Both the position numbers and the translations under genes were made by a program. A stretch of 64,000 bases of DNA from Paguma larvata (Eukaryota; Chordata; Mammalia; Carnivora; Viverridae). This document shows positions 54,697 to 64,000 of the stretch, one piece after another. Position 1 is the stretch's first letter. Each line of letters starts with the position of its first letter. The notes under the pieces are model-generated. The model did not search any database. It had not been told where the DNA came from and saw only the letters and a program-made list of their open reading frames with translations. Location of the stretch: NCBI GenBank assembly GCA_030068075.1, contig CM057826.1:108293746-108357745 (forward strand), written 5' to 3'.

Positions 54697-56920
54697 ATAC
54701 CATGATGTGCCTGCCCTATCTTCTGCTCCCCTGCCCAGATCCCAGGATAGAGCAATTTGCTCTCCATAGTCCTACTGGGAAAAGTCTCCTTAGCTGCTTC
54801 TTTGAAAACATCCAAAGTATGCACCCTTCCTTTTCCTCCCACCTCCTTCTCTCCCCCTTCCTCCTCATCCTTTCCCCCTCCTATCTCTTGTCCATCTCTC
54901 TTCCCCTTTACTTCCCCTACTCCTCCTTCTCCATGAGTGTACAGGATCTTCTGGTAAGTACTTAGTCTCCTTACTTCTATCATCAGAAAATAGGTTGACT
55001 AATGATATTGAAGAAAGGATTTGTGCCATTTGTACTCATATGTGACAGCCTGGAATTGGGATCAAACAGAATCCTAGGGTTTCTGGCCTCATGTAGTCAG
55101 GAGAACTATTAAATCTCTCCAAGTTACTTTTTAAAAAAAGGAGGGTGAACCAGTTAATCGTTGAGGCCTAAAGTCAGTCCTTTCTCCCTTCCTTGCCTCC
55201 TGCCCTCTGTCCCTCCCTGCCCCATCTCCCCTCTCTCTTCTCCTCTCTTTTTATTTCTATCCATTTTGGATTACAAGAAGTTCAGTCTATAATTATGGGT
55301 GGGCTATTTTGTAATTGTTCCCTTCAAAGAACAATAGAATTAACAAAAATGATAACTTGAGCACCAGAATGTTCGGGTTCAGAAATAGTAAAATAAGTGA
55401 AATCTTATAGAAACATAAAAGGTGGGAAAGTTTGAATGCCAACTGCCCTCTTCATCTTCTGCATCTGCAAGGTAAACCACTGTTGAACATATTAATCCTC
55501 AGCTTCCTAATTTGTGAACTGGAAAAAATATCAATTCATCTGGTTTTCTGGGAAGTATCAAAGATCTGGAACATAGTATGCATTTAATAACTTAGAGCAG
55601 TATTCAATAAATCACAGCAATTATTAATATTATTATTTGTCCTACAAATATTTGTTTTACACAAACCTGAGGAATACATCAAGTATAACAATGAAAAACT
55701 AAAGCTCCTTTTTCACACATGGCTGGTAGAAATCTGTCAAATGTTCTGTGTCACAGTTCAGATGATCAGAGTTTCTACAAAATATCCAGGCCTCCAGCAC
55801 GCACACACATGTACACAGGCAACCTTAACACTGAGCCGGGTTTCCAATTCTATCAACAGAACTTAGACCAGCCAGAAGCATCATCGACTGTAAGAAAATT
55901 GTGTCTGCAAAAATGGCAGTTGCCCTTTTCCAGCATCTGTGCCATTCTCAGAGTATCATGCTCTTCAGAGCATGCTCTTCATGACTTGTGAGATGGCAAC
56001 AAGGCAACTCAGCGTTCTGCCATCAACCCCTTGAGAGACTCAGAATGCCAACGGAACATCTTCTACCCTCTTCTTCCCCTGCTTCGTGTTGAAGTCTCCC
56101 TCTGTGAATCCTAATCCCATTGCTTTGTGGTATGAGGGAGCAGAAAGCAAGTTTAGCCTGAGACCCAAAGCAGCAGTTAATCTTTCCTTCAGCATATTTT
56201 TCATCCTACACAATATATATGAGTTTCTTTTGCCCTGACATTTCATTTTGTAGAGTAAGCGACATCTGAAAAATCTATACATATGGGACAGGCTTTTTTT
56301 TTAATCTCCTGGAAAAATCAAGTGAGTAATTTTAACCTATCCAACATTATTTCAGCAGAAGCACTGAGGTAGAAAAGAAAAGCCTTAGGGTAGAAACAAG
56401 AGTCCCTCCTACCATTCATAACTACGTGGCTCTGAGATGACTCCTCTCAGCTAGTACTAGATTTATGAGGCCTTTCACTCTCAACCCTTCCTGAAGGAAA
56501 ATGCCCCCCAGCCCCTATGGCATAAATGACCACACTTGTACCATGTGACCCATAGCCAGTTGGATCAGGAGTTATATCCTTACAAATACGGCAATTCATC
56601 TATAGGCTGGACTTAGATCTTTGACCTTGGTGGGAAAAGATGACCTCAACCAACCAAATTCTGTTCTTCATAATTCAGCACTAGGAAGCTTAGAGTTGAA
56701 GCAGCTCTTAATAGGAGGACCTAAAAGATGCATCAGGACATGTCACATGGCAGAGAGGGGACAGAGAGAATAGCAAAGTGATGCCATATGTAAGTTGCCG
56801 TTTTCAGGGACAGAAACTACAAGGAAGCAGTGAAAGTATAAAGTCACCAGGCTGATGGAAGAGAGAGAGAGACGGAGATTCATCCCTTCTTCATCTAGCT
56901 TCTTCCTTCCTGTGCCCTTA
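54697..56920. other. Unassigned stretch with two pyrimidine-rich blocks
   Basis: Strong C/T strand asymmetry at about 54827-54930 and 55175-55260. A possible decayed MIR lies at 55465-55620. Frames at 55719-55991 (plus) and 56040-56282 (minus) show no known features. Confidence 0.4.
55465..55620 (+). mobile_element. Possible MIR, decayed
   Basis: 'CTCAGCTTCCTAATTTGTGA', 'ACTGGAAAAAATATCAATTC', 'TGGAACATAGTATGCATTTA' and 'ATAACTTAGAG' loosely follow the 3' part of a plus-strand MIR ('cctcagtttcctcatctgtaaaatgg ... gcacatagtaagcgctcaataa'). Confidence 0.4.
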
Positions 56921-56934
56921 CACTTAAGCCTTCT

Positions 56935-57130
56935 TCTTTTTTTTTAATGTTTATTTATTTGAGAGAGAGAGAGAAATGTGAATGGTGGAGGGGCAGAGGG
57001 AGAGAGAATCCCAAGCAGGCTTCAGGCTATAAGCGCAGAGCCCAACATGGGGCTGAAACTCACCAACTGTGAGATTATGACCTGAGCCAAGGTCAAATGC
57101 TTAACTGACTAAGTCATCCAGGCGCCCCTG
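56935..57130 (-). mobile_element. Felid SINE (SINEC_Fc type)
   Basis: Minus-strand copy with T-rich start, GA zone and head ending 'TCATCCAGGCGCCCCTG'. A 14-bp TSD CACTTAAGCCTTCT / CAGTTAAGCCTTCT lies at 56921-56934 and 57131-57144, with one mismatch. Confidence 0.92.
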
Positions 57131-57144
57131 CAGTTAAGCCTTCT

Positions 57145-58555
57145 GGTTAATGCCCCAGCTCACTTCTCCCACTTGCATCCCATGTTTTATTTACTTTCTC
57201 AGACAGTCCCTACTTTGGCATGCCTTTGGATCCTCTTCAGTCATGAAGCAGTCCCGGTGCTGTGTCCCAGGCTCTGTGGGCCATTTATTTGCCTTTCCAG
57301 ATAAGTGTCAAAGGGCTAGACTAATGTGTGAGGTTTGGTCTAGAGTGATGCAAACCATGGAAAGTGAGCCAAAACCCGAGGAAGGAGCCAATGCGAACTC
57401 TATAGGTTGAATACAATGTTGCCATTGCCATGATTTTTGAAAACCATTTGCAGAGGCAAACCAGGTTTTCATGCATACAGCACTAAGTAAGTGTCCTTAC
57501 TAGCCCTTCCTAGTCTGAGCTGTTCTCACAGCTTTCACTTTGTCTCTTAAGTCTGTTTCCAGTTCTATTTATGGCCGTTCTCTAAGTTCAGTACTAGACC
57601 TTGAATCTGATGGAAGTCAGTATAAGAGAACGCATAAGGAAATCTCAGGTCTCCCACAGTTCTAATAGCCATGATACTACAGGCTAAGATGTACTGACCA
57701 TGAGCTTCATTAACTGGAAACAAAAGAGAGAAAAGGACATTGTTTTAGGATCTGTGCTCTAAAGGAGGGTTCTGAGAGACGCTTCTTAATAGAGTAGGAG
57801 CTTAAGGAGAAACTTAAGAATTTTTAATTATATCTCTAGATTTTGTTAAGTATAGATAAAATAAATTGTATTCATCTAGAAAAATGCATGTGAAAAGGAG
57901 GCCTTGACATTTTTAAAGGCCTTTAAGGGTCTAAAATGTGACATTATTAACTCTAACATTTTATAAACATGGCCTCCAAAGTCTGCCACCCCTCCAGATA
58001 TATTCAACAATTATGAGTAATCTCAAAGGCAAAGAAGATCAACACTTATTATTTTAGAATTCACACGAGTAAACCAAATTTTAATGGGAAAAGGAATTAA
58101 TAAGTTGTTTAAAGATGCTAACTAATCAAGTGAATTTATCGAACTGACCAAATACAATAAAGCCATGTTGAAATATTCCCAGTCACGGGAAAAACAAAAT
58201 GGTCAAACACAAGATTAAAATACACAAATATTTGTGAGATCTTTTTAAAGGCGTTTTCACCTGAGGAATATCTCCACGTTTACTGTCCACACAAATGTTG
58301 AGGAGTGTGGTGTGAGAATATGCCTTCACATCAGCGATGGATGTTTGTTCATGCCAGCCACCATGTATGAAGAGAAAATCTGTGGAGGCTGAGGCTAAGC
58401 ATGCAGAAAGCTGCAGAAGCTGGCCTGTGCACCCTAAGAACTCCTGAAGCAGGAAAGAACCCCTGACTGTGGACAGAGCCACAAAAATACGAAAGTCACA
58501 TATTTTTCAATGAGAGCCATGTAATTTTTCCCCCTCCTGCTCTATTCCCTTGAAG
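57145..58555. other. Unassigned stretch, no gene seen
   Basis: An 86-codon plus frame (57150-57410) and a 99-codon minus frame (58183-58482) are visible. Neither has a recognisable domain. No repeat was named. Confidence 0.4.
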
Positions 58556-58559
58556 GCTC

Positions 58560-58715
58560 ATTTTTTTATTATTATTATTTTTAATTTATTGTCAAGTTAG
58601 CTAACGCACAGTGTACACAGTGTGCTCTTGGTTTGGGGGGTAGAGTCCATGATTCATCGCTTGCATACAACACCAAATGCTCATCCCAACAAGTGTCCAC
58701 CTCAGTGCCTAGTAA
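58560..58715 (-). mobile_element. L1 3'-end insertion, carnivore/felid type
   Basis: 'AATTTATTGTCAAGTTAGCT', 'AACGCACAGTGTACACAGTG', 'TGCTCTTGGTTTGGGGGG', 'CCATGATTCATCGCTTGCAT' and 'CTCATCCCAACAAGTGTCC' match the reverse complement of the 3' end of young cat-lineage L1s. The T-rich start with TTA repeats at 58560-58585 is the A-tail. Only about 150 bp were inserted, a strong 5' truncation. Confidence 0.85.
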
Positions 58716-59985
58716 CTTTTAATGGTAGTGACTAGTTCTCACCAACCAAAACAGAGGACATGCAGAACAGCTCACATTTACATCTATGTTCAAGTTTATG
58801 AAAAAGAAATCTTTCATTTTAATCTACTTAATGGAAAGTATGCCTCAACTCCATGTTGGTCCTCCAGAACAGGTCAGACCACCTCTGCATGGAAATAGGA
58901 ATTGGCAACACAGAGGAGATATTGTTCAGAAACTTTCAGTATATAAATGTCAAATCAAATTAGGTTCATACTTTCCCCTTCACTGAACTATAATTCAATG
59001 AGAGTTTTATTATGCAAATTCACTGGAAAGCACAGGTCTCTTCATCCCTGCCAAACACTGAGTGCAGCAATGGTAGTCATACCGTTCTAGTAAGAAAACA
59101 CTGTATCTTGAGGACAGGAACTGGAGATAATATAAAATTTTAATATGTTCATCTTGCTTAATACAGTGATATCTTGAGAAAACACACAATAAATAACACT
59201 TGGAAGTGGTGCTGTTCTGTGCCAAGTTAACCAGAAGGAAAATGTTTCTGAGCTTAGCTATAAAACATTAGTCTTCTAAATAAGTCTCTGGCTCTAAGAT
59301 TCTCAGCACACTTCGCTTATGCTTGTTTTTGTTGCCTTTTGTTGTATATTTTGTTTCCTTCTTTTTTTGTAAGTGTTACCATATGTATACTCTTTCAAGA
59401 TCGACTACTGGTCGCATTGCAAAGATTTCAATGTATTCTTCACATTGATCAGAATATCTCAATTAATGGGATAAGGTGAGTCACTAAAGATTTTCTTGTT
59501 CACAGGCATGCAAATGACTAAAGGATTAATAAGTACCCTTATTCCAGCAGTAAGTTAGTTGAGCAATTTCCCAGAAACTTGGAGACACTGAAAAACCCAA
59601 ACCATCTAACTACCTACAAAATGGATTCATTAATTTTATGAAATTGCAATAAAGCCTAATAATGTTCCTTAAACACAGTATTTACTCCAATCCTCACTTC
59701 TGGTAAATGCTATTCAAGCAATGCTTACAGGGCAGAAGGGCTAAAAATCTTTATTTCAACAAACATTAAGAGAGCCTCCTTGGAATATGTAATTTCAAAC
59801 CCAAAACATTTTATTTCCCTGTCAGAGTAATATTCACTGAGAGAAACTTAACCTTAGTACAATTAATGTAACTACTCCTTCTGAGTTATAAGGAAAAGAC
59901 AGGTCAAAATCTCTGTTGTCATTTTTTTGTGACAACCTTGATTTGAGTCAGGTAGTAGTCAAGGATGTTACAAGGCCACACCCTG
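58716..59985. other. Unassigned stretch, no gene seen
   Basis: AT-rich with short frames only. No repeat was named. Confidence 0.4.
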
Positions 59986-59989
59986 AGCT

Positions 59990-60330
59990 ATTCCTGGAAC
60001 ATCACAGAATCAGAACATCTCCAAGTGGTGGAGACTCAGAAGACCCCTAACCTCTCAATCCACCTTGCTGCCTGGAGCTCTCTTCAGTGACTCCCATAAG
60101 ACAGCCATCAAGCCTGCTCAAGAATTCCAGTGGTGACATATTCACTGGCCATTTATACCATCACTGGACAACTCCAACTTGAGGTAAGTTTTCTACATAT
60201 GCTTGCTATCTCAGACCTAGCAAAAGATCTTTGCTATCTAATGTATTACATTGCCAGGGACACAACAAATGCCTTCTACCAGCCTATGGTATCTTGTATC
60301 TCCCCATTCCCATTTTCCTAGTCTGGGTAA
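59990..60330 (-). mobile_element. L3/CR1-type ancient LINE fragment
   Basis: 'CACAGAATCAGAACATCTCC', 'AAGCCTGCTCAAGAATTCCA', 'GTGGTGACATATTCACTGGC', 'TCACTGGACAACTCCAACTT' and 'GAGGTAAGTTTTCTACATAT' follow the mammalian CR1/L3 pattern ('cctgcttgaacacttccagtgac ... attgttggacaactctaattgttagaaagttcttcct'). Orientation is by analogy with CR1 elements, whose 3' end carries the 'agaatcatagaat' motif in reverse. Confidence 0.55.
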
Positions 60331-60660
60331 AAGTGCTACACTCTTAACTTTCCTTGAACTTTCCAGGTTCACTAAACCCCAGACTCAGCTCACAGTTGTT
60401 GATATTCACTACAAGCCTAACTTGTTCTGATGAGCATTTAGACAGACTTCTTCCATAAGCCTTTTTACTTGCTTCCTGGCTTTTAAACTATAGGCAAGAG
60501 ATTATCTCACCTTCTGCCAGCTTCTCCCTCCTCATGCTCTGTCTGACCAGCTCTCCTTCCAAGAAGGCAGAATCAGATATGGAGAGCTAAACCTCCCTGA
60601 AACTTCTACTCATATGTCCACATTGTGCACTCCATGATCGAACATCAAATAAATTGTGCT
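60331..60660. other. Unassigned stretch, no gene seen
   Basis: Nothing recognised. Confidence 0.4.
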
Positions 60661-60886
60661 TATGAAAAGCACTTGACACTTGATCCCTATACCACCCATA
60701 GAAATTAACTCAAAATGGATTAAAGACTTAAATGTAAGATCTGAAACCATGAAGCTCCTAGAATAAAGCATAGAAAAAAGGTTCCTTAACATGAGTCTTG
60801 ATAACGAATTTTTGAAATCATAAACCACAAACAACAAAATCAAAAAAAAAAAAAATTGGATTACATCACACTAAAAGCTTCCATGG

Positions 60887-61092
60887 TTGGGGTGCCTGAA
60901 TGGCTCAGTCAGTTAGGCAACTGACTTCAGCTCAGGTCATGATTTCACGGTTTGTGATTTCAGCCCCACACTGAGCTCGCTGCTGTCTGCACAGTGACCA
61001 CTTCGGACCTTCTGTCTCCCTCTCTGCCCCTCCTCTGCTCACACACACACTTGCTCTCAAAATTAAATACACATTTTAAAAATAGATAAATA
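60887..61092 (+). mobile_element. Felid SINE inserted in an L1
   Basis: Plus-strand copy 'GGGGTGCCTGAATGGCTCAG', 'TCACGGTTTGTGATTTCAGC', 'CCACACTGAGCTCGCTGC'. The flanking duplication AAAAGCTTCCATGG / AAAATCTTTTATGG (60873-60886, 61093-61106) has three mismatches, so it is an older insertion. L1 sequence resumes immediately afterwards. Confidence 0.88.
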
Positions 61093-61411
61093 AAAATCTT
61101 TTATGGCAGCAAAAGAAATCATCGACAAAGTGAAAAGTCAACCTACAGAATGGGAAAATGTATTTGCAAACCAGGTATGTGATAAGGGGTTAATATCTAG
61201 AATATATAAATAAATCATATAACTCAATAGAAAAAAACAAATAATCCAATTAAAAATGACCCACAGAACTGAATATACATTTTTCCAAAGAAAATATATA
61301 AACAACTGACATATACATGAAAAGATGTTCAACATCACTAGTCATTAGGGAAATGCAAACTAAAACCACAATGAGATACCACCTCAGGACTGTTACAAAG
61401 ATCATGATTTA

Positions 61412-61632
61412 ATGTTTCTTTGTTGTTTTTTGTTTCTTTGCTTTTTTTGAGAGAGAGAGAGGGAGAGATAGATCATGAGCAGGGGAGGGCAGAGAGAGAG
61501 AGAAGGAGACACAGAATCCTAATTAAGCTCCAGGTTCTGAGCTTGAATGTGGGGCTCAAACTCACAAACTGTGAGATTATGACCTGAGCCAAAGTCAGAT
61601 GTTCAACCGACTGAGCCACCACGGCACCCCAA
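61412..61632 (-). mobile_element. Felid SINE inserted in an L1
   Basis: Minus-strand copy with a TTTG-rich tail at its left, a GA zone at 61450-61510 and a shortened body ('CCAGGTTCTGAGCTTGAATG'), its head ending 'GAGCCACCACGGCACCCC'. Imperfect duplications (AAGATCATGATTTA / AACACCATGATTTT) bracket it. The minus frame 61595-61840 is SINE plus L1. Confidence 0.88.
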
Positions 61633-62639
61633 ACACCATGATTTTAAAAGACAAGAGATAAAAAAAATGTTGACATGAACATGGAAGAAAAGGAAACACT
61701 TGTGCACTGTTGGTGGGATTGTAAATCGGTGTAGCCACTATAGAAAACAGTACAGAGGTTCCTCGAAAAATTAAAAATAGAACTACCATATGATCTAGAA
61801 GTTCCACTTTTGGGAATATATCCAAAGGAAACAAAAGCACTAACTCAAAAAGATATCTTCACCCCTTTGTTTATGGCAGCATTATTTACAATAGCTAAGA
61901 CATGGTAACAATCCAAGCATCTATTGATGGATGAATGAAGTTGTGATATATATATCACAGGACTTATGTGCTAAATGAAGTAAGTCAGACAAATAAAGAC
62001 AAATACTGCAAAATCTCACTTATATATAGAATCTAATTTAAAAAAACAGAAAAAAAAAAACCCAAACTCATAGAAAAAGAGATCAGATCTACTTTTACTA
62101 GAGCTTGTAGGGGGCAGGGGTGGTAAGGAGATGGAGTTGGAGGAAGGTGGTCAAAGATACAAGCTTCCAGTTAAAAGATAAATAAGCACCAGGGATGTAA
62201 AATACAACAAAATACAAATGACTATAGCTAACACTTCTGCTATATGACCTATAGGAAAGGTGTTAAGAGAATAGAGCCTAAGAGTTCTCATCACAAGGAC
62301 ATTTTTTTTCTTTTATTTTTATTGTATCTGATGATGGATGTTAACTAAACCAGTTACAGTAAACATTTCATAACATATGTAAATCAAACCATCAAGCTAT
62401 ACACTCTATACAGAGATGTATGTCAATTATTTCTGAGTAAAACTGAAAAAAAATAAAAATTAAAAAGCATTTCACAGTTTACCAAAACAGGAAGTGAAGG
62501 CCTCTGTGAGCAAGAGGTATTAGAGTTCACAGCCTACCGGACATCTCAAAACTAGAGGCCCAGGCAGGAGAAAGAACAAGGCTAGCAATCCACGGCAGCA
62601 CTGCCTCCCCCATTGAAGGAACACCTCCTGACCTTGGTC

Positions 62640-63405
62640 CTGAGCCGCCTCACCTAGGTTGTTTGGAATTTGCTTCCTCAGTAATTCCCTCTCTCCTAGA
62701 TCTGTGCTTCTCTTTGGCAGTCATGCTTAACCCCTCTCTCCTTCAGACCTCACATAGACTCCACCAGCCAAAAGTACCAACCTTACTGCTAAGTGTTTTT
62801 TCATCTTTTCCTCTCCAAGTAGTCTCAAAAACATATAGCCAGAGAGAATTTTCTATAACTATAGTGAAACTGGCCATGTTCTCTCTCATTCCTCCCTTTC
62901 AGTGGTTCAAATTCTTCAACATGGTAGATAAGGATTCCAGATTTGGCCTCAGCAGACGTCGCCCACTACAGATTCCATAATTTCCTTTCACTCTCTACTC
63001 CAGCTAAAAACAAGTTGTTTATCCTTTCCTGCACCTCGTGAACTAGGCACTCTGCTTCTATGTCTTTGTTCTTACTCTCCTCTCTGCTTACAGTGCCCTT
63101 TACCCGCCTCCTTGATTGTGACTTGAATATTTCTCCTCCATTCCCCAAAACTCCACTTGGACATCACCTTCTCCCGGGAGTCTTTTCTTAACCCAGTCTT
63201 CTTAACCCAGAAGAACGTTGTTGGCTTTTGATACTCAGTGTCTCTCCCTAAGTATCATGTTGATCATGACTGTCCACTTCAGTGTCTATAAGCCTCGAGG
63301 GGCAAGGCATGTCCTCCCTGACTCTGAATCTGTTGCACCTGGTGCAGGACCTGGCACACAGAAGCAATATTTAAAATGTTTACTAAACAAATGGCTGAAC
63401 AAATT
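62640..63405 (+). mobile_element. L2 LINE, long 3' fragment
   Basis: About 750 bp in L2 order: 'CTTACTGCTAAGTGTTTTTT', 'CCTTTCAGTGGTTCAAATTC', 'CACTCTCTACTCCAGCTAAA', 'CAAAACTCCACTTGGACATC', 'ACCTTCTCCCGGGAGTC', 'AAGCCTCGAGGGGCAAGG' and 'CAGGACCTGGCACACAGAAG' with the AAATGTTTACTAAACAAATG tip. It is the longest uninterrupted L2 here. The 105-codon plus frame (62663-62980) lies inside it. Confidence 0.7.
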
Positions 63406-64000
63406 TTAAAGAGACAGGACATATAAGCAAACATATGAAAATAAATGGTTTCACAGCCAAGGGCAAAACACAAAGTTTCTGGTAAGTGCTGCTATGATTG
63501 AATTGCTGATGCTATATAAGCATGAAATCCTTGTGGGAATGACTGAGCAAAACCTGCAGTCAGTGGTTTAGACTCAGAGACCAGAAGGTGACTTGTATTG
63601 AATAGAGGGTGTATGACATTTACATCAGAGTAGTCATAGAATTTAGGCACTCTAAAAATGGAAACTATACTGAGGAATAACCTCTACTAAGTACAGAAAT
63701 TAGAGGAAAAGAGTCAATCTGGACAATAAAGTAATATTATCTTCACATGACTTGCAAAATAAGTCTCCATTCAACCTGTAGCAAGCAGGAGCCACTAGCA
63801 AGATAGGACAGGTAGAGATAAGCCTGTCCTATCAGCCCCTCAGTAGAGGAAAAAAAATACCTTCTGGACCAAGACTACTAGCCAAGGGATCCAGGCCCTC
63901 TGAGAAAACATGCCTTCCCGGGGAAACCCTTATTCTAGGTACACAAAGGGGACTGTATCCCCCACTGAATATGCCCTTGGATTTCAACACTGACCACAGA
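63406..64000. other. Unassigned end of window, no gene seen
   Basis: Nothing recognised. A short self-complementary pair, AGATAGGACAGG / CCTGTCCTATC, lies around 63800-63831. Confidence 0.4.

Larger units (their letters stand above)
60665..62465 (+). mobile_element. L1 LINE: ORF2 end and 3' UTR, hit by two SINEs
   Basis: ORF2 C-terminal sequence runs from 'AAATTAACTCAAAATGGATT' through 'ACATTTTTCCAAAGAAAATA', 'CACTTGTGCACTGTTGGTGG', 'ACCATATGATCTAGAAGTTC' and 'GTTTATGGCAGCATTATTTA' to the 3' UTR ('ACAAGCTTCCAGTTAAAAGA', 'GATGATGGATGTTAACTAAA') and the terminal tip at about 62440. Frames are broken by stops and by two SINE insertions. An older, L1MA-like copy that cannot move. Confidence 0.9.

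Noticed and set aside
54946..54962. Nine-base micro-exon between TACAG and GTAAGT
   Set aside because: Too short to separate from chance next to a pyrimidine-rich block. Mentioned only under the pyrimidine tract finding.
60086..60183. Candidate exon with TTCAG acceptor and GAG|GTAAGT donor
   Set aside because: The interval follows the L3/CR1 ancient LINE pattern, including the bases that mimic the donor ('tgttagaaagttcttcc' region), so splice signals are best explained by repeat sequence.
1..64000. CRISPR arrays, operons, phage or bacterial defence systems
   Set aside because: No regularly spaced repeats, no ribosome-binding-site gene structure, and the repeat content is that of a mammalian nuclear genome.
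1..64000. Full-length endogenous retrovirus
   Set aside because: Only solo or fragmentary LTR remnants of ancient MaLR-like families are visible. No gag, pol or env-like reading frames were recognised.

Overview
The window is nuclear DNA of a cat-family (Felidae, at least feliform) carnivore. The evidence is about twenty copies of a tRNA-Lys-derived SINE with a typical cat layout (CAN-SINE / SINEC_Fc type). It has a 'CTGGGTGGCTCAGT' A-box head, a 'GTTCGAGCCCCGC' B-box core, a 'GCTCTGTGCTGACAGCTCAGAGCCTGGAGCCTG' style body (described, not quoted in full), a CT-rich microsatellite and an AATAAATAAA plus A-rich tail. Carnivore-type L1 3' ends and eutherian-wide ancient repeats (L2, MIR, MER5A, MER20, ERVL-MaLR LTRs, hAT-like elements) agree with this.

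I found no convincing protein-coding gene, no functional RNA gene, no CpG island and no bacterial-style system. Every ATG-to-stop frame is short (157 codons at most), none reads as a known cellular protein, and many are SINE, L1 or LTR sequence read through. The window is best described as intergenic or deep-intronic AT-rich DNA. Family names were assigned by recalling consensus sequences, without alignment, so old repeats carry lower confidence and approximate edges.

Layout. 1-890: an L2 broken by two SINEs. 0.9-3.5 kb: mostly unassigned. 3.5-7 kb: LTR-like and L2 fragments, an MLT1-like LTR and a perfect hairpin at 5596-5629. 7.4-8 kb: CA repeat, L1 3' end, SINE. 8-15.3 kb: mostly single-copy-looking DNA with one SINE. 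15.3-18 kb: degenerate L1 ORF2 piece, then a MIR split by a SINE. 18-22 kb: unassigned DNA, two facing SINEs, a MIR and a MaLR LTR. 22.7-23.7 kb: L1 3' end with a SINE and an internal duplication. 24-28 kb: SINEs, MIRs, and a complete solo LTR inside a MIR. 28-32 kb: old repeats and unassigned DNA. 32-33.6 kb: SINE and a young truncated L1. 34-42 kb: mainly unassigned, with MIR, MER5A-like and LTR-like remnants and one exon-like segment. 42.9-43.6 kb: L2 plus MER20. 45-50 kb: SINE within SINE, DNA transposon within DNA transposon, adjacent SINEs and a TA microsatellite. 50-54 kb: mostly unassigned, with an exon-like 26-mer. 54-59 kb: two SINEs, pyrimidine-rich blocks and an L1 tip. 60-62.5 kb: L1 hit by two SINEs. 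62.6-63.4 kb: L2.

No genes work together here. What the window offers is a layered insertion record: ancient L2/MIR/DNA elements, then MaLR LTRs and L1, then cat-lineage SINEs, several with intact target-site duplications (TSDs). No undescribed system was found. The main leads are near-consensus SINEs that could be polymorphic, the hairpin, two exon-like segments with good splice signals, and the nested transposons.
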